64,000 bases of DNA from Trogon surrucura (GCA_020746105.1 CM036617.1:159038912-159102911); one strand, 5' to 3'. Numbered from the stretch's first letter, positions 1-15,000 are shown. The notes: a model not told the origin generated them from the letters alone. Made by a program: numbers and translations.

Positions 1-3000
1 AAAATTAAAAAACCAAAACAACACACCCCAAAGCTTGGAGATTGAAACTCAATTTAATTCATGTGGCCAGTGTAGGCTTTTTGGTGAGCTGGAACCAGAC
101 AAACAGGTGTCAGGTGCATAGAAAACAAAGTAGTACCAGTATGTTGGCTCTGAACTGAGCCCTGCTTCCTCCTCCTTGCATGCATGACATTATGATGAAA
201 GTTGGCAGAAGGAAATAGGGTTGCACGTGATTAAATGTTGACAGCCAAGGAGCCCAGCTTTCTGTTTACAGAGGTAGAAATGACAAAAAAACTGGGGAGT
301 AAATCTTTCTGGGGAGTAAGTCTTTATACAGTCCTGGAAAATAGGAGCTGAAAAAAATGTAAGAAGGGCTGTAATAGCAATTAATTAAAAGAAAAAAATA
401 CAAACCCAAACCAATAAACAAAAAACCCCAAACCAACCCCCCCCCCCCTTTAAATATTTCAGATCTCCAGGATGTTCTAATGGAAAAACACTCTGATGCA
501 AATTGCAAAGGAAAATTACTGCTTCCCCTCGGGTGTGTGCTGTATTCCAGACAAATTGAGAAATGCATGATAATGGGAAAGGGGGGGATAAGTTTTCCTC
601 CTTCCTGGACTTTTGATATTATTAGTTAGCCAACACTGAGAGAATCTCTGCATACTCTGAAACTTCAGTCATTTCTGAAATATTGATCTGGGAAGGTCAG
701 TAAATTCCAGAGCTGGTGAGGTCAGGGTAATGAGATCAAGTGACAGGCCCAGTGGTACCCACTGATTTAGTTGTTTAGACACTGTAACCAAACCATGACC
801 TTCTTGTTCTGCAACCTCTTTGATCTAACTATGTGAAAACACAGCTGCTTACTGGATATTGCCTGTTAGTATGCATGTAGGCGTTAGGGTAACTTTTCGT
901 GACATTTACTTCAATTATTCTGGTGTCAAATTATAAAAATGAGTGTCACCCACCTTCCCAGCCTTATCTGTTACTCAGAGCCCTGTTTTGCTCTCTGTTG
1001 GTATAACTAGTGAGAAGACAACCATGCAGGGTCTGCAAGATACTCCCCCATCTGACTTAGGGGTGATGGGGGAAGGTGGAAAAACGTCTTCCTGAATGAG
1101 GGAGAGAGCAAGACCTAATCTCTACAGTCTTCTAGAAAGATGTTGGTGGGGAACAACAGGAACAGGGATGGGAATTACTGCTGTTTTCAAACCTGGCAGC
1201 TTTGCCTAAGGACTAGCCCTGGATCAAAGTCTCTTCTAACAGACGTGTGGCTTCAGATCACTTGTGACTCATGCAACATGTGCTGGCAGAGGACCCTCTG
1301 GCTCAAAGGCTTTGCGTGAAGAAGCTCACAGATATCCCGTTCCCAGGCTCGGTGACAATTCCCCAGTGTCTGCTTTCCCCTGCGCCTCTACATGCAATGC
1401 AGCCTGTGGTACTGGTGTTCAGCAGGAAGGGCGAAGCCTCCAGCATGGGACCCATGTCTGCCCTGGGCTCCACCTCTGTGAAAAACTTCCTGTGGTACAG
1501 GTCTGTTCAGGGATGAACCTGTGTTTTACTGTTCTTTGTCAATCTTTATATTTCTCTTGCTTTTGTTTGGTTTTGGACATCTCTGCAACACAATGGTTCC
1601 CTCTGGAGATACTCTGCCATCAACTCTCCACTGCCTGAGCCAGATTCCACATGACATTTCCTTCCCCAGGCAGAAAAACACAGGTATGGAGCAGAAATTA
1701 AGCCTGCTAAAAGCTGTACCATGCTCCCATGGAAATATCTACCCAGATCCATATGAGATCATACACTGGAGCCCAGCTGCTTCCTGCCCTGAGCTTAAAC
1801 ACCGTGAGCACAATAGTAAAAGTTCGGTGATGTATGGATGTGACCTGGAATCACTTAGAGTGGAGGAGCGGGATGAAGAATTTATGTCTAGCCCAGGGCA
1901 GAGCACGTGGGCTGCTGGCCTTTGTGTACTGTTGCCTTTCCACTTGCACACAAGCTTATCAAAACGTTTTTGCAGGCTTGCTCCAACTTTCTTTCCTGTG
2001 CAACTTTTAACTCTTCATTTGAGGACTTCTGTGAACTCAGCAGCAGCAGGCAGTGCTCGAAGAGGGTGAATGGTGAGAGCTCAGCTGGAGCCAGGCTAAA
2101 GAGCCAGGCTGCTGTGGAGCTTGGTGGGAGCCAGGAGCCTGCAGCACTCTCTCTGCAGGCATGCTGACTCGTCTTTCCCCACCGGCAGAAGAATAGATGC
2201 ATTTAAAAATAAATAGGAAGGCAGCCTGGAGTGCCGCTGTGTATGTCCCTCCAAACGTGATTCAAAAGTATGCACTGGGGAAGTTTAGAGATGATTAGAC
2301 ATATGGACTGGCGTTAGAAATACAAAGTACATCCTGAAAGGTACCACAACTCCCTGTGACGTCGAGCAAAAATCCTCCAGCGATGGGTTCTCTCCCTGCA
2401 TATACACACACACTTCCACAGAGACTGTCTCCACAGTACTGAATGCTGAACAAAAGATGGTTACTAACCTAATAATCTTGAATATGTTTGAGTCCAATTC
2501 TGTTCATAGTCTCTTTCATGCGTGCACTAAGCAATAAGGTTCAGACCCTTAAAGTTTGTTTTGTGTTTAGAAGGGGGAGGGTTGTCTGTTGAGCAAGACA
2601 AGCAATACTTCCAAATTTTCATGCTCACTGAAGTAAAGAATTGAAGCACTTTCTTCATATGATTTTTCTGTTTGTTTTCAAAAAACACCATCTCTTCCAC
2701 TTTGTACGTAACATTTGCACAGTCCACACATAAAAGGTGAGCAGGGGAACAGTCACTCTAGCACTGGCAGCTTTTTGCCATATGCACAAAGGTCTGGAAG
2801 AAGCAGGGAAGACATAACCTCCTGCCATGAAACATCCCTTAGCTGGCAAAAAATAGACTACTTTAAAGTGGGGAGTTTTTCTTTTTGCATGAGAGTGTAG
2901 ATGTTTCATGGTAAAATTAAGGAAATGTTTTGGTCTTTTTTGTCTTATATTTACTTTGTCGCTTGCTGTGATTACCCATGAAGCACCAAACCAAATTGCT

Positions 3001-4230
3001 AAACATAGTAAAACACAAAAGCAAAACTGCAAAAACGTGGTCCACATTTATAGAAAGGCAACATATACTTTTTTTTGACTGTGGATAGCTGAGCATTTTT
3101 GAAATACTTGTCAGAATTTTTATCAGATCTATTTCTAATATGGATTTATGTCAGAATTTTTACAATGAACAAGTGTAGAAGGAATTATTTCTGCTGTTTA
3201 GCATTATCTGTATCAAATACTCACCTAGAACAGAAGACCTAGGAGAACATTTCAAAGAAAAACAACTTTCAAAGCATGTACTTTCTCTGTGTTCTAGGTT
3301 AAAACTACTATGCAGAGACTTAAATAGCTAGCTCTATCCTGCCCTTTCATATGATGTGATAGGGAATGATAATTTACTTTTGTGTTTAGTATTGTGCAGC
3401 TGTGTGTTGGTTGTAAAGACTGGAAGCATGCTTACACCCATATGAGAGACGTGCTCCAATTCCACTGTCTGTTGAAGAGATGGAAGCAGTATTGCTAGAA
3501 AACTCCACAGAGTGCTATAAAACTCTATCAGGAGCATGTTCCTGCAGGGATCAAATAACTAAACCTGCAAAAATCTGTTGTCTGTTCTTCTGATATGATG
3601 CATGGAGATAATAGAGCACTTCTCAGAGAAAAATCTGGAATGGCTGAATTTGAAGGGGACCTGAAAGTCACTCTGCAAAGCAACAAGCAGTTCATGTTTA
3701 CTTGCTTTGTTGCCTATATGCAAATCGAAAACAGACACAGACATATAGAGGGGAAAGCATGGCCAGAGGATTTTCATATGTGGCCCTTGAGGTGTTAAAT
3801 CAGCCAGCACCTTGAAGTGCTGCAATGCAGGAAATTGGAGCTGGGTCCTGATGCAGTTCAGGGTAAGACTGATCTGCCCGGGAGAGCTCTCACTGGGGTC
3901 ACTGGGAGCTTTCATGGAGAGAGTCACCTGTGTAACACACAGTATCGTGGCCCAGTACAAGTCAAGGACATGAAAGATGGTGTAATCAAGGGAAAATTGG
4001 GAGAATGAAGGAAGAAAGTCAGTCAATAGTGAAGTGCACGAGCAAGTCACTGAGAGAACGCTGCTTCAGAAGAGGATGTTAGGTAACTGTGGGGAATGCT
4101 GGTAGTATTTTCTGCTTTACTAAAGATGGTAACACTTCATTAAATTTAAACTCTTCTCTTACTTTTAGCTATCCAGTTCTTATAGCAACCCGATAAAGTG
4201 CGTATGTGATACTGAAATGGATTAGATGGC
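1..4230 (+). other. Intron or 5' flanking DNA of TBXAS1, no gene seen
   Basis: The DNA is unique-looking and AT-rich. It includes a run of 12 C at 437-448. Several open frames of 60-180 codons overlap one another between 1264 and 2200 on both strands, but none shows a recognisable domain or consistent splice signals. I read them as chance frames. Confidence 0.6.
437..448. repeat. Poly-C homopolymer
   Basis: Twelve consecutive C residues follow an A/C-rich stretch. Confidence 0.95.
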
Positions 4231-4394
4231 TTGTGATGGAGACTGCCCAGGGAGGTAGTAGAAGCCCCATCCTTGGAAACATTCAAGGTCAGGCTGGATG
4301 AGCCTTTGAGCACCCTGGAAGATGTCCCTGCTTACTGCAGAGGGGTTGCAGTAGATGACCTTTAAAGGTCCTTTCCAACCCCAAACATTCCATG
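4231..4394 (+). mobile_element. CR1 LINE 3'-end fragment
   Basis: The segment carries the CR1 3' signature: GACTGCCCAGGGAGGTAGTAG, then a CCTTGGAAACATTCAAGG block, then GATGACCTTTAAAGGTCCTTTCCAACCC close to the end. It ends with a decayed tail (CATTCCATG). Only the last 160 bp or so of the LINE are present, so it is a 5'-truncated, old copy in the same orientation as TBXAS1. Confidence 0.9.
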
Positions 4395-7300
4395 TTTCCC
4401 ACAGTGATCCTCTCGCTGTGGGCTGGTTTTTTGCCCACTCTTCAGCTATACCTGGCTGTGAGCATGCTCCTGCTCAAACCTCAAACTCTACCTGGAGTTC
4501 AAAATGCCACCATCTTGCTGGCATGGCACTGCCAGCCATGAAGCAGGCTCTTGGTACAGTTTCTCTTTTCTTGGAATCCTGGTATTAAGGCAAAGAGCAA
4601 AGCACACAACCGGGGCCAGGCAGGAGAGGGGAGGATGCTGAGGAGGGAGATGGTGCTGCCATGAGAGGTCACATTTCTGTAAGCTTTGCTCTTCACCAGT
4701 TTACAAGCTGTGCTGGAGGAAAGGGCTGATGTGCAGAGATGTCAGGCTGTACCACAGCACAGTTGTGTTCTTACACAGATCAATATTATGCCGTATCTGG
4801 GAAGAAAGCTTGAATTATTCAATCACTTGCCTAACTATGTGTAAGACTGTTTATAATCATGGACTTGGGTTCTGTCCATATTTATGAATGACCAGGGCTG
4901 AGTCTGGGCGTAATTCCAGCACTGATACTGTGTGTGGGTTGCACAACTATTGTGGATACATGACATTGTTGCTCCGCGCTGGGCCATGGGACGGATGGGA
5001 CATCTGGCAGAGCCTGTGCTCCCTGCTTTGAAGAGGTCGTGCACAGTGGGGACTGCTACTGTACAAGCACGCACGCCTGGCACACTTAGAAGTCCTCCTA
5101 CTGATTTAGCCACTGTCTCAGCTAAATCATAAATCCCTCTCCTTTGGATCATTTAAATAGTTACAAGCCACCACTTGAATCTCCAGCACTAATAATAATA
5201 AACCCCCCATTGCAGCTATTAAATTCCTTGAGTACTAATTGTTGACTTTTTTTGCCTTTTATTAAGGGCATATGGATACAACGTCTTTACTGTACTTGAC
5301 GAAATGTTGGGCAAAGTGTTGCAATTAGTTCCACAGCTGCTTTGGTCATTGATGTTAAACACTTGTACTTCTCTAGAGGCCATTTTAAATGGGAACCTGA
5401 TCCAGGCCATTATTACCACCCCCTTTTGCTTACTCCTTCGGCCGAAAGAGTGGAAGCCTTAATGTTACCTGGGGGAGAAAAGCAGCTAAACTGCCATGTC
5501 TCTGTTTCACTTATACCTCAAAGCTCTGCTCTGTAATGTGCTCTTCCTGCATGGCTCCTGGGCCCCAATACATAGAGCGTATTACTTTTATCCCCTGGTT
5601 CCCACTTTGCAATGATCTAGTCACAGGTGATCTGTTTGTTGTATTTTCCTTCTCTTCAAGGTCCCCTGTGTCAGGTGACCAGGTGAGAGCCCCTGCTGAC
5701 AGGACTAGCTCCCAGAGCTGGTCTTCATCCCCTCCTGGAAATAATCATGATCCCCTCAGCCTTGGTTGTCTGATGGTGCAAGGCACAAAGCAGAAAGACC
5801 TTCCTGCTTTGCCGATCCTATGGTCTAAAGCAGAGGACTACTGGTACTGCTGTATCCATTACCAGCTAATAGCTGTTGGCCGGTGTCCTGGATGACGGCT
5901 TCGCCTGCTGTACTGACATCCATCCAATTTGGGTAAATACTAGATTAAGCAAGAGCGAGGCAGGGAGAAAATGTCACGCTGATCTCCTAGAAACAGCCTG
6001 TGATGTATGACTTCTTTGCCTCGTCCTAAATGAATTAACACCGCTGTAGAAAACGGAAAAAACAAAACTCTCCATGCTTTCTACTTGTACATAATAAGGG
6101 AGGAAATTTTCCTTCTTGACCACATGTTGGCAGATCAGTAGATCCCTTCTGAAATGACACAGAGTTAAAGATGTAGAATAATGTTCCTGTGGTAGCATAA
6201 GACACTCTAATTTCACTTCCTTACCCACAATAATATCGTTTCAAGAAACACAACTCCAAGTTAGTGGGAAGCTGCCCTATTTATTTCTAGCAACTGTGAG
6301 TAACTACTGATAAAATAAGAGGAGCTAGTTTTGAGGGGGAAGCATTGTTCTTAATTGTAGCATGTCATGGGTCATTTGGTCATAGAAATATCCTGTGTTT
6401 TCTCTTCTGGAGTTATAATAGAGTTCCCTCTGTTGCTTCTAGAAATGTGCATGTACACAGCAACGGAGCTATGATGGAGCTCATCTTTTAAAGTCGGTGC
6501 TTACCCAACTCCTTTTCAAGTATAATTTTGCACAAAGACAGGATGTAGCATGTTGGTTGTGCACTCTACTTGACAAGTTTTAATTCTTCGTAGTTTCCCA
6601 ATGGCTGGACCACAGTGGCACAGCATCGTCCCCATCCGGTGGCAGGAACATGGTCCAGCCCTAAATGGTTAACTTCCTTGAGTTGGTCTGTCACCAATTA
6701 TCAGGAATGGCACTTCTCTTTGAAGACTACTCTCTTTGGGAGGAAGATGGTGGCTGCTGTTTTTAGAAAGCAAAAAATGCAATTACCTTTACCAAAGGAA
6801 GGGAGAAGCTCTAATAGGATTTTTTTATCAGACTATTTTTTTAGACTATTTGGGTAATTCAGTGATTATTACTGCACAGTTCTTTTTCCTTAGGGTATGC
6901 TAGACTGTTCCAAAAGCGTTTGTTAGTTTACTTAGACATTAAAGGGGTCCTTATGAATTTAGATTATGCTAAAGTACTTCAAAGTGTCCCTAGAGGTCCA
7001 GGCTGCTTTGAACTTAACCTTTTCTGCCCAGTCTTGTTATACGTGTGAGCCCAAAGATTGTAAGCAAGAGGTCGGTGATTCTCAGTCTTTTTAATACTTT
7101 GACCTATGTTACAACAGGAAAAAATAAACAAACCAGATTCCCTCTGATCTAGCCAGGAAGAAAGGGAGACGACAGTTTCAGTGGGCCTCTTTTTAACCCT
7201 CTTCTTAACCTGCTAGCTCTACTGACCCATTAAATAGGACAAGCAGGAAAAAACCAAACAAAACCCAACTTTAAATACTCACTGCCTACTTCTACCTGCT

Positions 7301-10300
7301 TTTCTTTAAAATGTATTTGGTCCTCAGGGCACCTTGAGATCTTCTTTCTTTTTTTTTTTTATAAAAAAATTGAATAATGAAGCATACGAGACACTTGCAA
7401 TTGGGAAAAATATGAACTTTAATAAAGCTGGTCACGCTACTTGTGAACTGTGTATATCACACAGAAATGTGTGGCTAGATCCTCCGCTGGGGCTGTTCAA
7501 AATAACTGCGGTGACTCCAGTGGTGCTGTGCTGATTTACGTGAGGTGAGAATCTGGCTCGCATCCCGTATTATCTTGCAGTGTGACTGTGCAGCTGTAAC
7601 GCAATCTTATTCAGCTCGTTGCGTTTGGGGGCAAAATAAGTGCCCGTGGTTATTCTTAGTAAAGCACATCATCAGAAGGGTTCATATGACTCTCTTTCTC
7701 TCTCACATATTTATTTTTAATTGCTGTTGACCTACCTGAGCTCTTTTGGTGTTTTGAGACTTTAAAAATAATAATTCAATGTTTTTACTCACTGGGTTAA
7801 CTAGATGGTTTGTTGTTTCCTCTTTCTACTGTTTCTCTGTGTTGGAGGCTTTGCAGGCAAGGCATTATTTTGCACATGATGCAACACAGCTCTTGTTTTT
7901 CTCAAAGGGTGGGTTCGACTACGCCTGTTTTCAGTTTTCAGGTGTCTCCACACAGCCTGCATTCTCCTTCACTCTTTAAAATAGAAATTGGACTGCTTGA
8001 GGGTTTTGTGGGTCATGTACTTCTCATTTTCCCATCTGAAATCTGAGCCCTCGGACCTCAGAGTCATCTTGACTACAGCTAACTGTGATGGTTGATTTTG
8101 CCATTTTGACCCTTTTCTGCAGTCCCTGGCCTACAAAGGGAGCACGAGGGCTATTGGTGTCCTTTGGACCAGGGTCTGTTACCAATGGAAAAGCCTGCTG
8201 GATGTGCTCATTCTGTTTACATGCCAGTATCTCCCTTAATAGCATCAGGGAGGAGGAAATTTGGGGTATCAGTTATTTTTTGCCAGGAGAAAGTGCTATC
8301 TCCCCGTGAGGCATGAGCAGCTCTTAAAGAACGTTTGGAAACATGAAGCAACAAGGTACTACTGGGCGTTATCACCAGCATTCTTCTTTAAACTATTTTT
8401 ATTTGCATGTACTTTATCTCCAGCATTTCTTTAGTCTGAGAAGATCAAGGAGACGCCACATGTACAGTGTAGCCCTGACAGCCAGATGACACAGTACTGT
8501 TTTGACTCGAAAGTCAGACTTCTGCTAAGCATCAAGGGGCAAACCTTTATCTCTGCACGTAGTGCTGAGGAGTGTAGGAAGAATTCATCCCCTCAGTCAG
8601 TGTAGCTGATCTAGATTTTCCATTGCAGTCTTTAAGTGCAAGCCTACTAGCTACAAGGCTCTTTTCTCCAAAGTTGTCCTGGGACCCCCCATGAAACAGA
8701 TCCACCAGCCCTCTACAGGTTCTTCTCCCTCATCTATTTCTCCTGTGAAATTCAGTTGCTTCAAAGAAAGTGTAGAAGCCTCTGCTTGGTGCTTACATCA
8801 AAGTAAATGAAAAGTCTTTGCGCTCTCTTCCTATCCCACCTCTTCATGAAGTGCAATTGCCACCTTAGCCCTGCTGGAATGAAGATTGTCAGTGCCCCAG
8901 AGGAAGTGACTGGCTTGGCCCCGAGAAATATGTAAACCGTAAAGGTGGTTCTCGAAATGAAGAGCTTTGAAATAAGAATTTGTCAGTAGATTGTAATGTA
9001 TTGAGTCACTCGGACTGACATGGGTTCTGGGTTGCGGCATGCTGTTAAGGGCACAGTCCTGTCCCTTACAAAAATCCTTTAAAAAAGTATTTCTTTTAAA
9101 AGCATGAGGTCATCTTGTTCTATGGAAAGTTTAGTTCATTTGTCTTCCCTGCTGCAAGGTAACCATAAATCAGACTGTGTTATGATAGAGGTGCTCACTG
9201 AAACAAATTCCTAATAAAAGAATAAACATGGAAGCAATCCATCTGTACCCTCCACATTCCACAGTGAAGTCTTCCTAGAAGCACAACTTGGAAGCAAACT
9301 AGTGGGGTGGATGAGGGATACCGTTTGCTAATAAGCACTGACAAATGAGGAGAGGTGTGTTAAAGTTAATTCTCTTTCCCAAAAAATAAAGCAGATTTTC
9401 ATTGTACTTTTGTTTTACCAGCCCACCTAACCCGACCCTTGCAAGCCATTTCCTTCAAAAGCTGAGGCACTAATGAGATGTGGAAAGCTCCTTCCATTAG
9501 CTCAGATGTGTGTCATCTGAATTTGCAGTATTGTCCTGATTTTAGTTATTGAAGCGGGCAACCCTGTATATTTATAAATATCTTTATTAACCTCCTTTCC
9601 TGCCTACCCTTTCTTCCCTTCCAAGAAAAGCCCACCATCAGAAACAGACCACCATGTAACAGATCCAAATTCATGTATGCTATTTTATCTAGGTTAAATT
9701 TTGCACAGGGTTTGATTCCGGCTTGCAGTCTGTCTTGTCCAACCAGAAGACTACATTTAAATAATGCTTGATAAATGGATACTTACAACAAATGTCAAGA
9801 GCTTAAGAGGAGTATCTGTGGAGGAAGCATAGAAGAGGCTTGACCACTTTCTCGCACTGTTCAAAATTATTGAACCTAAAATCAACTACTGAGCAGTGTT
9901 ATATTTGAAAGTGTGGTCACTGAGAAAGAAGAGAGACGTGGCTGTGCTTTACAGAAAAAACTTACTCTATCACAACTTTAACAAGAGATTTGTGCTTATA
10001 CTGGTTTCAGCAGCACCTTTTGCTTTAAGACTTCAACTGTTCAGTAGACAAACTTGGAATTCTTGCAAGAGCATTGCTGTTCCCATCTAAAGGTGGGAGA
10101 GCTTAAACACAGAGAAAGTTTGCCACTGGTGCACAAGTCCACATCAGAGCTAAGAACGGATCTAAAATTTCAGGCTTTCTTGACAGTGCACTAGCTCTTG
10201 CGCTTTATATAGTGCTTGTGTGACAAATGGGTACCATGAAACTATCTCTCCTTCCCAGTGTAGCTGCAGTGTTTCCTGCATATTGATAACAAAGCGAAGC

Positions 10301-13300
10301 ATCTATAATAAATTCCAGGAAGCTTATTTCAACTGTTCTGCAGACAGTGATTAAGAACAAGGAGAAAGTTGTGGTAGCAATGAATGCCTTGTCACTGTCT
10401 GAAAGCCGACTTGGCTTGTCTGCGCCTTTCCTGCCCTGCATTGTGTGGACTGAGCAGAGTTCCTAGTGAGTTTGATGCACATGCGGTCTCCTGCATAAAT
10501 GACTTGTTATGCAAGGAAGAATACACAGCGTTGATAACTTAATACCCATCCCAAGCTGTTTTTGAAAGGACAGTCTTCAGTGTTAGATGGCTGCTGTTAT
10601 TCTGTACTGTTAAGAGAAAATAGAGCTGCTTCTTGTGTTTCATCGCTTGCCTCTCTGCTGGTGCTCCATGTAGCTTGCTTTACCATGAAAGCTCCAAAGC
10701 TGAAAGATTAACAGTTATTTGCCCTTGCAGAATGGGGCAGGTAGCTAGAAGAGGTGGTCTGGAACCGTGATGTGAAAGCCCAGAGGAGCCACCACAGACC
10801 CTCCAAGGTGTCCTTTGCGCCATGCCTGTGTACTCGCTGGTTCTCACACCTCTGGCACAGCAGTGTCAGTCCCCCAGTACCGTGGTGTGCCTGCCAGCTC
10901 AGCACAAATTCTGCTTCACCTGTCCCTTTGTAGGATCTGGTGGTAAACCTCCAGCCATAGCTCAGAGTACTGAGAGACCTCTCAGAAGCAGAGCATGTAT
11001 GGGGGGGGATGGGGTGGTGGGAGAGAGGGGGCAGGGTTGTTTAAACTGTTTCCAAAAAAAGATTCGTTCCTGCTGTTTGTGGTTAATATTGATTTAACAT
11101 ATTTTTGCTACAATTCAATTTAGTCTTTACTCTTATCCTGCTGTGGGAGCTCTGATTTGCAACTGCCTGTGCGGTTAATCCTTTTGTGCATTTCTGTCAT
11201 TGTATGCATAGTGTCAACCCTCACCTAGCACATCACGTGTTGAAAAAATCCAGAAACCTGCCTTGTTCCCATTTGCTCTATTGTACTTATACATCAGTGT
11301 GGGTCTTTTTTTTTTTTAAAAAAAAACCCAACAACCAAAACTGTCCACAAAAACAATGCTGTAGTGTTAAACTTCTATCCTTCCCTCCTCTCTGCTTCTC
11401 CCATACCCTTCCATCCTTCCTAAACCTGTTAAAAACATATATAACCATTTGGATTTCCTGGCTTACTGCCATATTTATTACATGAACAGCAATGCACAAC
11501 AGCACCTGTGAGCTTTATAAAGGCCTTATTCATCTGATGGGCTTACATAGCAATTGGCACGGAGGCGAGGAGTACGTACAAAGGGAGCAGGAGGAAATAA
11601 TGAACACGTGCTTGTGGTACAAGCTTCGAGGAGCGCGGGAGACAGGCTCAGGGGATTTTTTGGGTTGAGGCCTCCTTTTTGTACTTCTCTACTGATGAGT
11701 GGAGGTGAGCACTCATCTTGGGCACTAATCACTACTCGCTCCCACACAGACATGCATTCTTGCCTATAGAACATGCTCCACTCTGGACGTACATGTAAAG
11801 GGCAAACACAGCTCTTAGCCCTGTCCTGTGCCTTCTGGGAAGTGACAGTCCTCCTGCCACTCAGAGGACTTCTGAATTGCTGTACACACAGTCACGTTTG
11901 TGCATCAGCAGTCAAACAGGACAGTGAGATTTGTTGTGTTTTGCTTTTTCTTTTTTTGGTATCTAAGTAGGGGACCATATAATCAGGGAAAAGAGTTGAT
12001 GGAAGCTTTCTGTTCCTGCAGGTGTATGCAGATTTATCTGGAAGCTTGACATTCTGTGTACCGAATTGCTGAAATAGTTGCAAGTTTTTGTTGGTAATTT
12101 TGAGAAATGTTCTTGCAATTTTTTGTTGGTCCTTTTAAACAAAGCCAAAGTGGCATAAATTAATTTTGAACAGGTATAAAGGTGTCCGCACTATGTTGTC
12201 TGCAATGAATTTAATTAGTGCAAGTTTTCTGTGAAGGACAAGATCTACTGAAATTATATGCTTAACATCCTCCTCCTGTATTCTGCTCTGGTCTCACAGT
12301 TTACATGGAGGCAACCCTTATTTTAAGATCACTGAGATTCTCTCACTTGCAGACAACATGATTAATTAACTGAGGGGGAGTAATTCTGCAATCAGTAACC
12401 AGTACAGCATGTTAGCAGCCCAGATGAAATAGCATGCTTTTTTATCCTCTGGAGCACCATCATGGGCATTTCTCCTTCTACAAAGAGACCCTGTGCCAGT
12501 GCTATTGGGCAGCAAAGTCTATTTCTGGAAGGGGCGCTGGGAGATCAACACAGACCCAACACAGAGGCAGACATTGCCTTCGCTGACTGGAAGCTGGGCA
12601 CAAATCTGAATCTCTGCAGCGATGTGCCACCCTTCTAGTATGAGTTCAAACTTTGATGGAGGAGTACATTAATTTGAGATGAAATGATTAAAAGAGCTGT
12701 GGATTTTTCTTCCCCTCTGCCAGAGCAGAAGCACCATCTGGCCAGGATACGATGTGTCCCACCTTTCCATAGCAATGCTTCTTCCTTGCTCTCAGAGAAA
12801 TAAACTGGGCTTAATGTATGATTCTGTACTATGAGGATGTGATGTGCATGGAGTATGAAGAGGCATGGTTCTTGATGAATAAAAGTCTGCTGGCAAAATC
12901 CTGAGTGCTCTGATTCCCCTGTAGAGCTCCTCTTGGTCCTGGGCACGGTGGCTTTTTTTCTGCCCTGCGGTGGAGCACGGCTTTGCTGGTGCAGGGTGTG
13001 TGGTCAATGTGGTGTACTGGTAGTCCTATAACTGCAGCTTTTTTGTGACAGTCATAGTTTTGCCATGGCCATGTGAAGGAGAACATGAAAATAGCATAGG
13101 TTTAGTCTTTTGGATGTGAATTTTAAGAGCCATGTGGTGCCTGCCCACCTATCCCAGGCTCAGGCCAGCAGCAGTTCTGGGTTAAACCCTCAGCAGAATT
13201 GGAGAGATGGATCAGGACGACGAGTTAGATAATATGAGGGTTCTAGAGTTTTTCAAGAAGCAGTTATGGTTTTGGTTTCCCGTAAGCACAAATTAGGTTA

Positions 13301-15000
13301 ATTTTTTTTCCATAGAAGTCAGTGGAACTATGCTGCTATAAAATCCTGTTAAGAAAGATCCTACTTGTACACAAGCTTCTGGTTTTAGTGGGGTTTTCTG
13401 GGTCTTTCCTGTTGGTGGCAGTAACAAAGACATGCATTTGGAAACTTGCGTAGTTTGAGAAGCTTTAAAGGTATTTTCTACTTGATAAGGTCTGGTTTTT
13501 TTGAGAACATAATATGTTTATTACAGGTTATTAAATCACATCACTTATAATTTTCTCAGAAAAGCTATCAATTTCTTAGAATAAAATGTCATTGAAAAAA
13601 CATTTGTTTCCTAATACAGTGCCCCTTATTCTATCCATTGAAGTTTTTCTTTTCCCCTTGTAATATCTATTTGCACAGTGCCTAAGTGCTGAAGTGCATT
13701 TTTCTAATGTTACGGTTTGCATGAAATGTAACACAGAAAAAGCGCAGTACACCCTCTACGAAGGCTTAATATGAGACCTAAGCGCTACTTAGAGTTTAAT
13801 GTAAGCCCTGTTTTGATGGGCTGAAGTAGGATACCTGCTGACTCTTTGCACAGTGATTAATTTCACCTCTACAATTTGATTTGCAATTGATGTTAATAAG
13901 GGGATGGCTTACAGGGAAAGCAGTCAGCGTGAAGACAAGTGTGGAGGCCCTGCCTTCGACTGGAAACGATAATAGGCGCAGTGCTCTAAATTTGACATGG
14001 CTTTTTTTTAGCTTGTGAAATACAGGAATGGGCAGGCTTGTCAAAAAATAAATGTTTCCCCCTGCTTATAGTGCAGTCCAGCAATAAAAAGCAGTAAGCA
14101 AGCCAAACGCAAGGGATGAGAAAGAATGTGTCAGGATAGGTCTGGAACGAGAGTTCTTGAGATGCTCAGCCCAATCCCCAGCGATTGCAGGCACCTGTGT
14201 TATCCCCTAAGCCTTTCATAAACTGATAAAGCTTTAAAGCTCTATCTTATTAGGTGGTTTTGGCTCCTCTGTGTGAATCAGCTCAGTAACACATGTCCTT
14301 GTCTTCATGCCTCAGAACTTATTAATTTGAGGACATTTATTTAGGAGGCTGGTTAGAGATGTTGTTAGGAAAGAGGTAAAGGGCCAAAAAATCCAACTGA
14401 GTGGCCAGATTTTGGGAAAACTTTTGCAGAGGAGTGGATGGCTTTTTCACAGATATGAAAACTGGAAAAAGAAAAGCTGGGAAGTCTGATGTCTTTGGTA
14501 GGACAGAAAGGAGGGGAGACACAAAAAGAGAGCGAGTAAAAGATGCAAGAAAGTGTTGTGAGATTTTTCAGTCTGTAAAAACAGAGATGAGAAGACTTAA
14601 ATTTTTAATTCTGTTTGCAGAATATGAATCCCATGTTAAAGCGGAAGGTTTCTGTAATTCGCTGATTGTAACTGGAAATTCAGGGACAGCCTTGTAAAAG
14701 CTAAGCACTGAGCAGAAGCCAGCAGTGCCGAGCAGTTGTGTAACACAGTGACAGCCAGCAGTGCAGAAAGCAAACATTTGTCGTGCTGCCCAGCACTCAT
14801 GGGACAGATTCATGCCTGAAGAACAGGCCAGGGTCTGTGTGTATATGGTTAAGACTTTGAAATGCCGTTAGCAACGGGAAAGAGAACATATCTGAGTCCT
14901 GTATGGCACCTCCATAGAGTGTTCTTCTGCGGCACCAAAGTGGAGTGCATGCACCCCAAGGGACATGCAAGATAATCCATTAGAGTACAGGAAGAAAATA
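4395..15000 (+). other. Intronic or intergenic DNA, no gene seen
   Basis: The DNA is AT-rich with scattered short open frames and no recognisable protein. It holds short T tracts near 7349 and 11307 and a G-rich tract at 11001-11036. I see no RNA gene and no further CR1 copy in it. Confidence 0.55.
11001..11036 (+). other. G-quadruplex-type G-rich tract
   Basis: Runs of 8, 4, 3, 5 and 3 G are separated by spacers of 2-5 bases. This satisfies the canonical four-run G-quadruplex pattern on the plus strand, which would be the non-template strand for TBXAS1. Confidence 0.7.

Noticed and set aside
1264-2202. Cluster of overlapping open frames of 60-182 codons
   Set aside because: Frames overlap on both strands, none has a known domain, and there are no good splice or promoter signals. 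It is typical chance coding potential in unique DNA.
3559-4050. 163-codon minus-strand open frame
   Set aside because: No domain recognised, and the frame is interleaved with equally long frames on the other strand.
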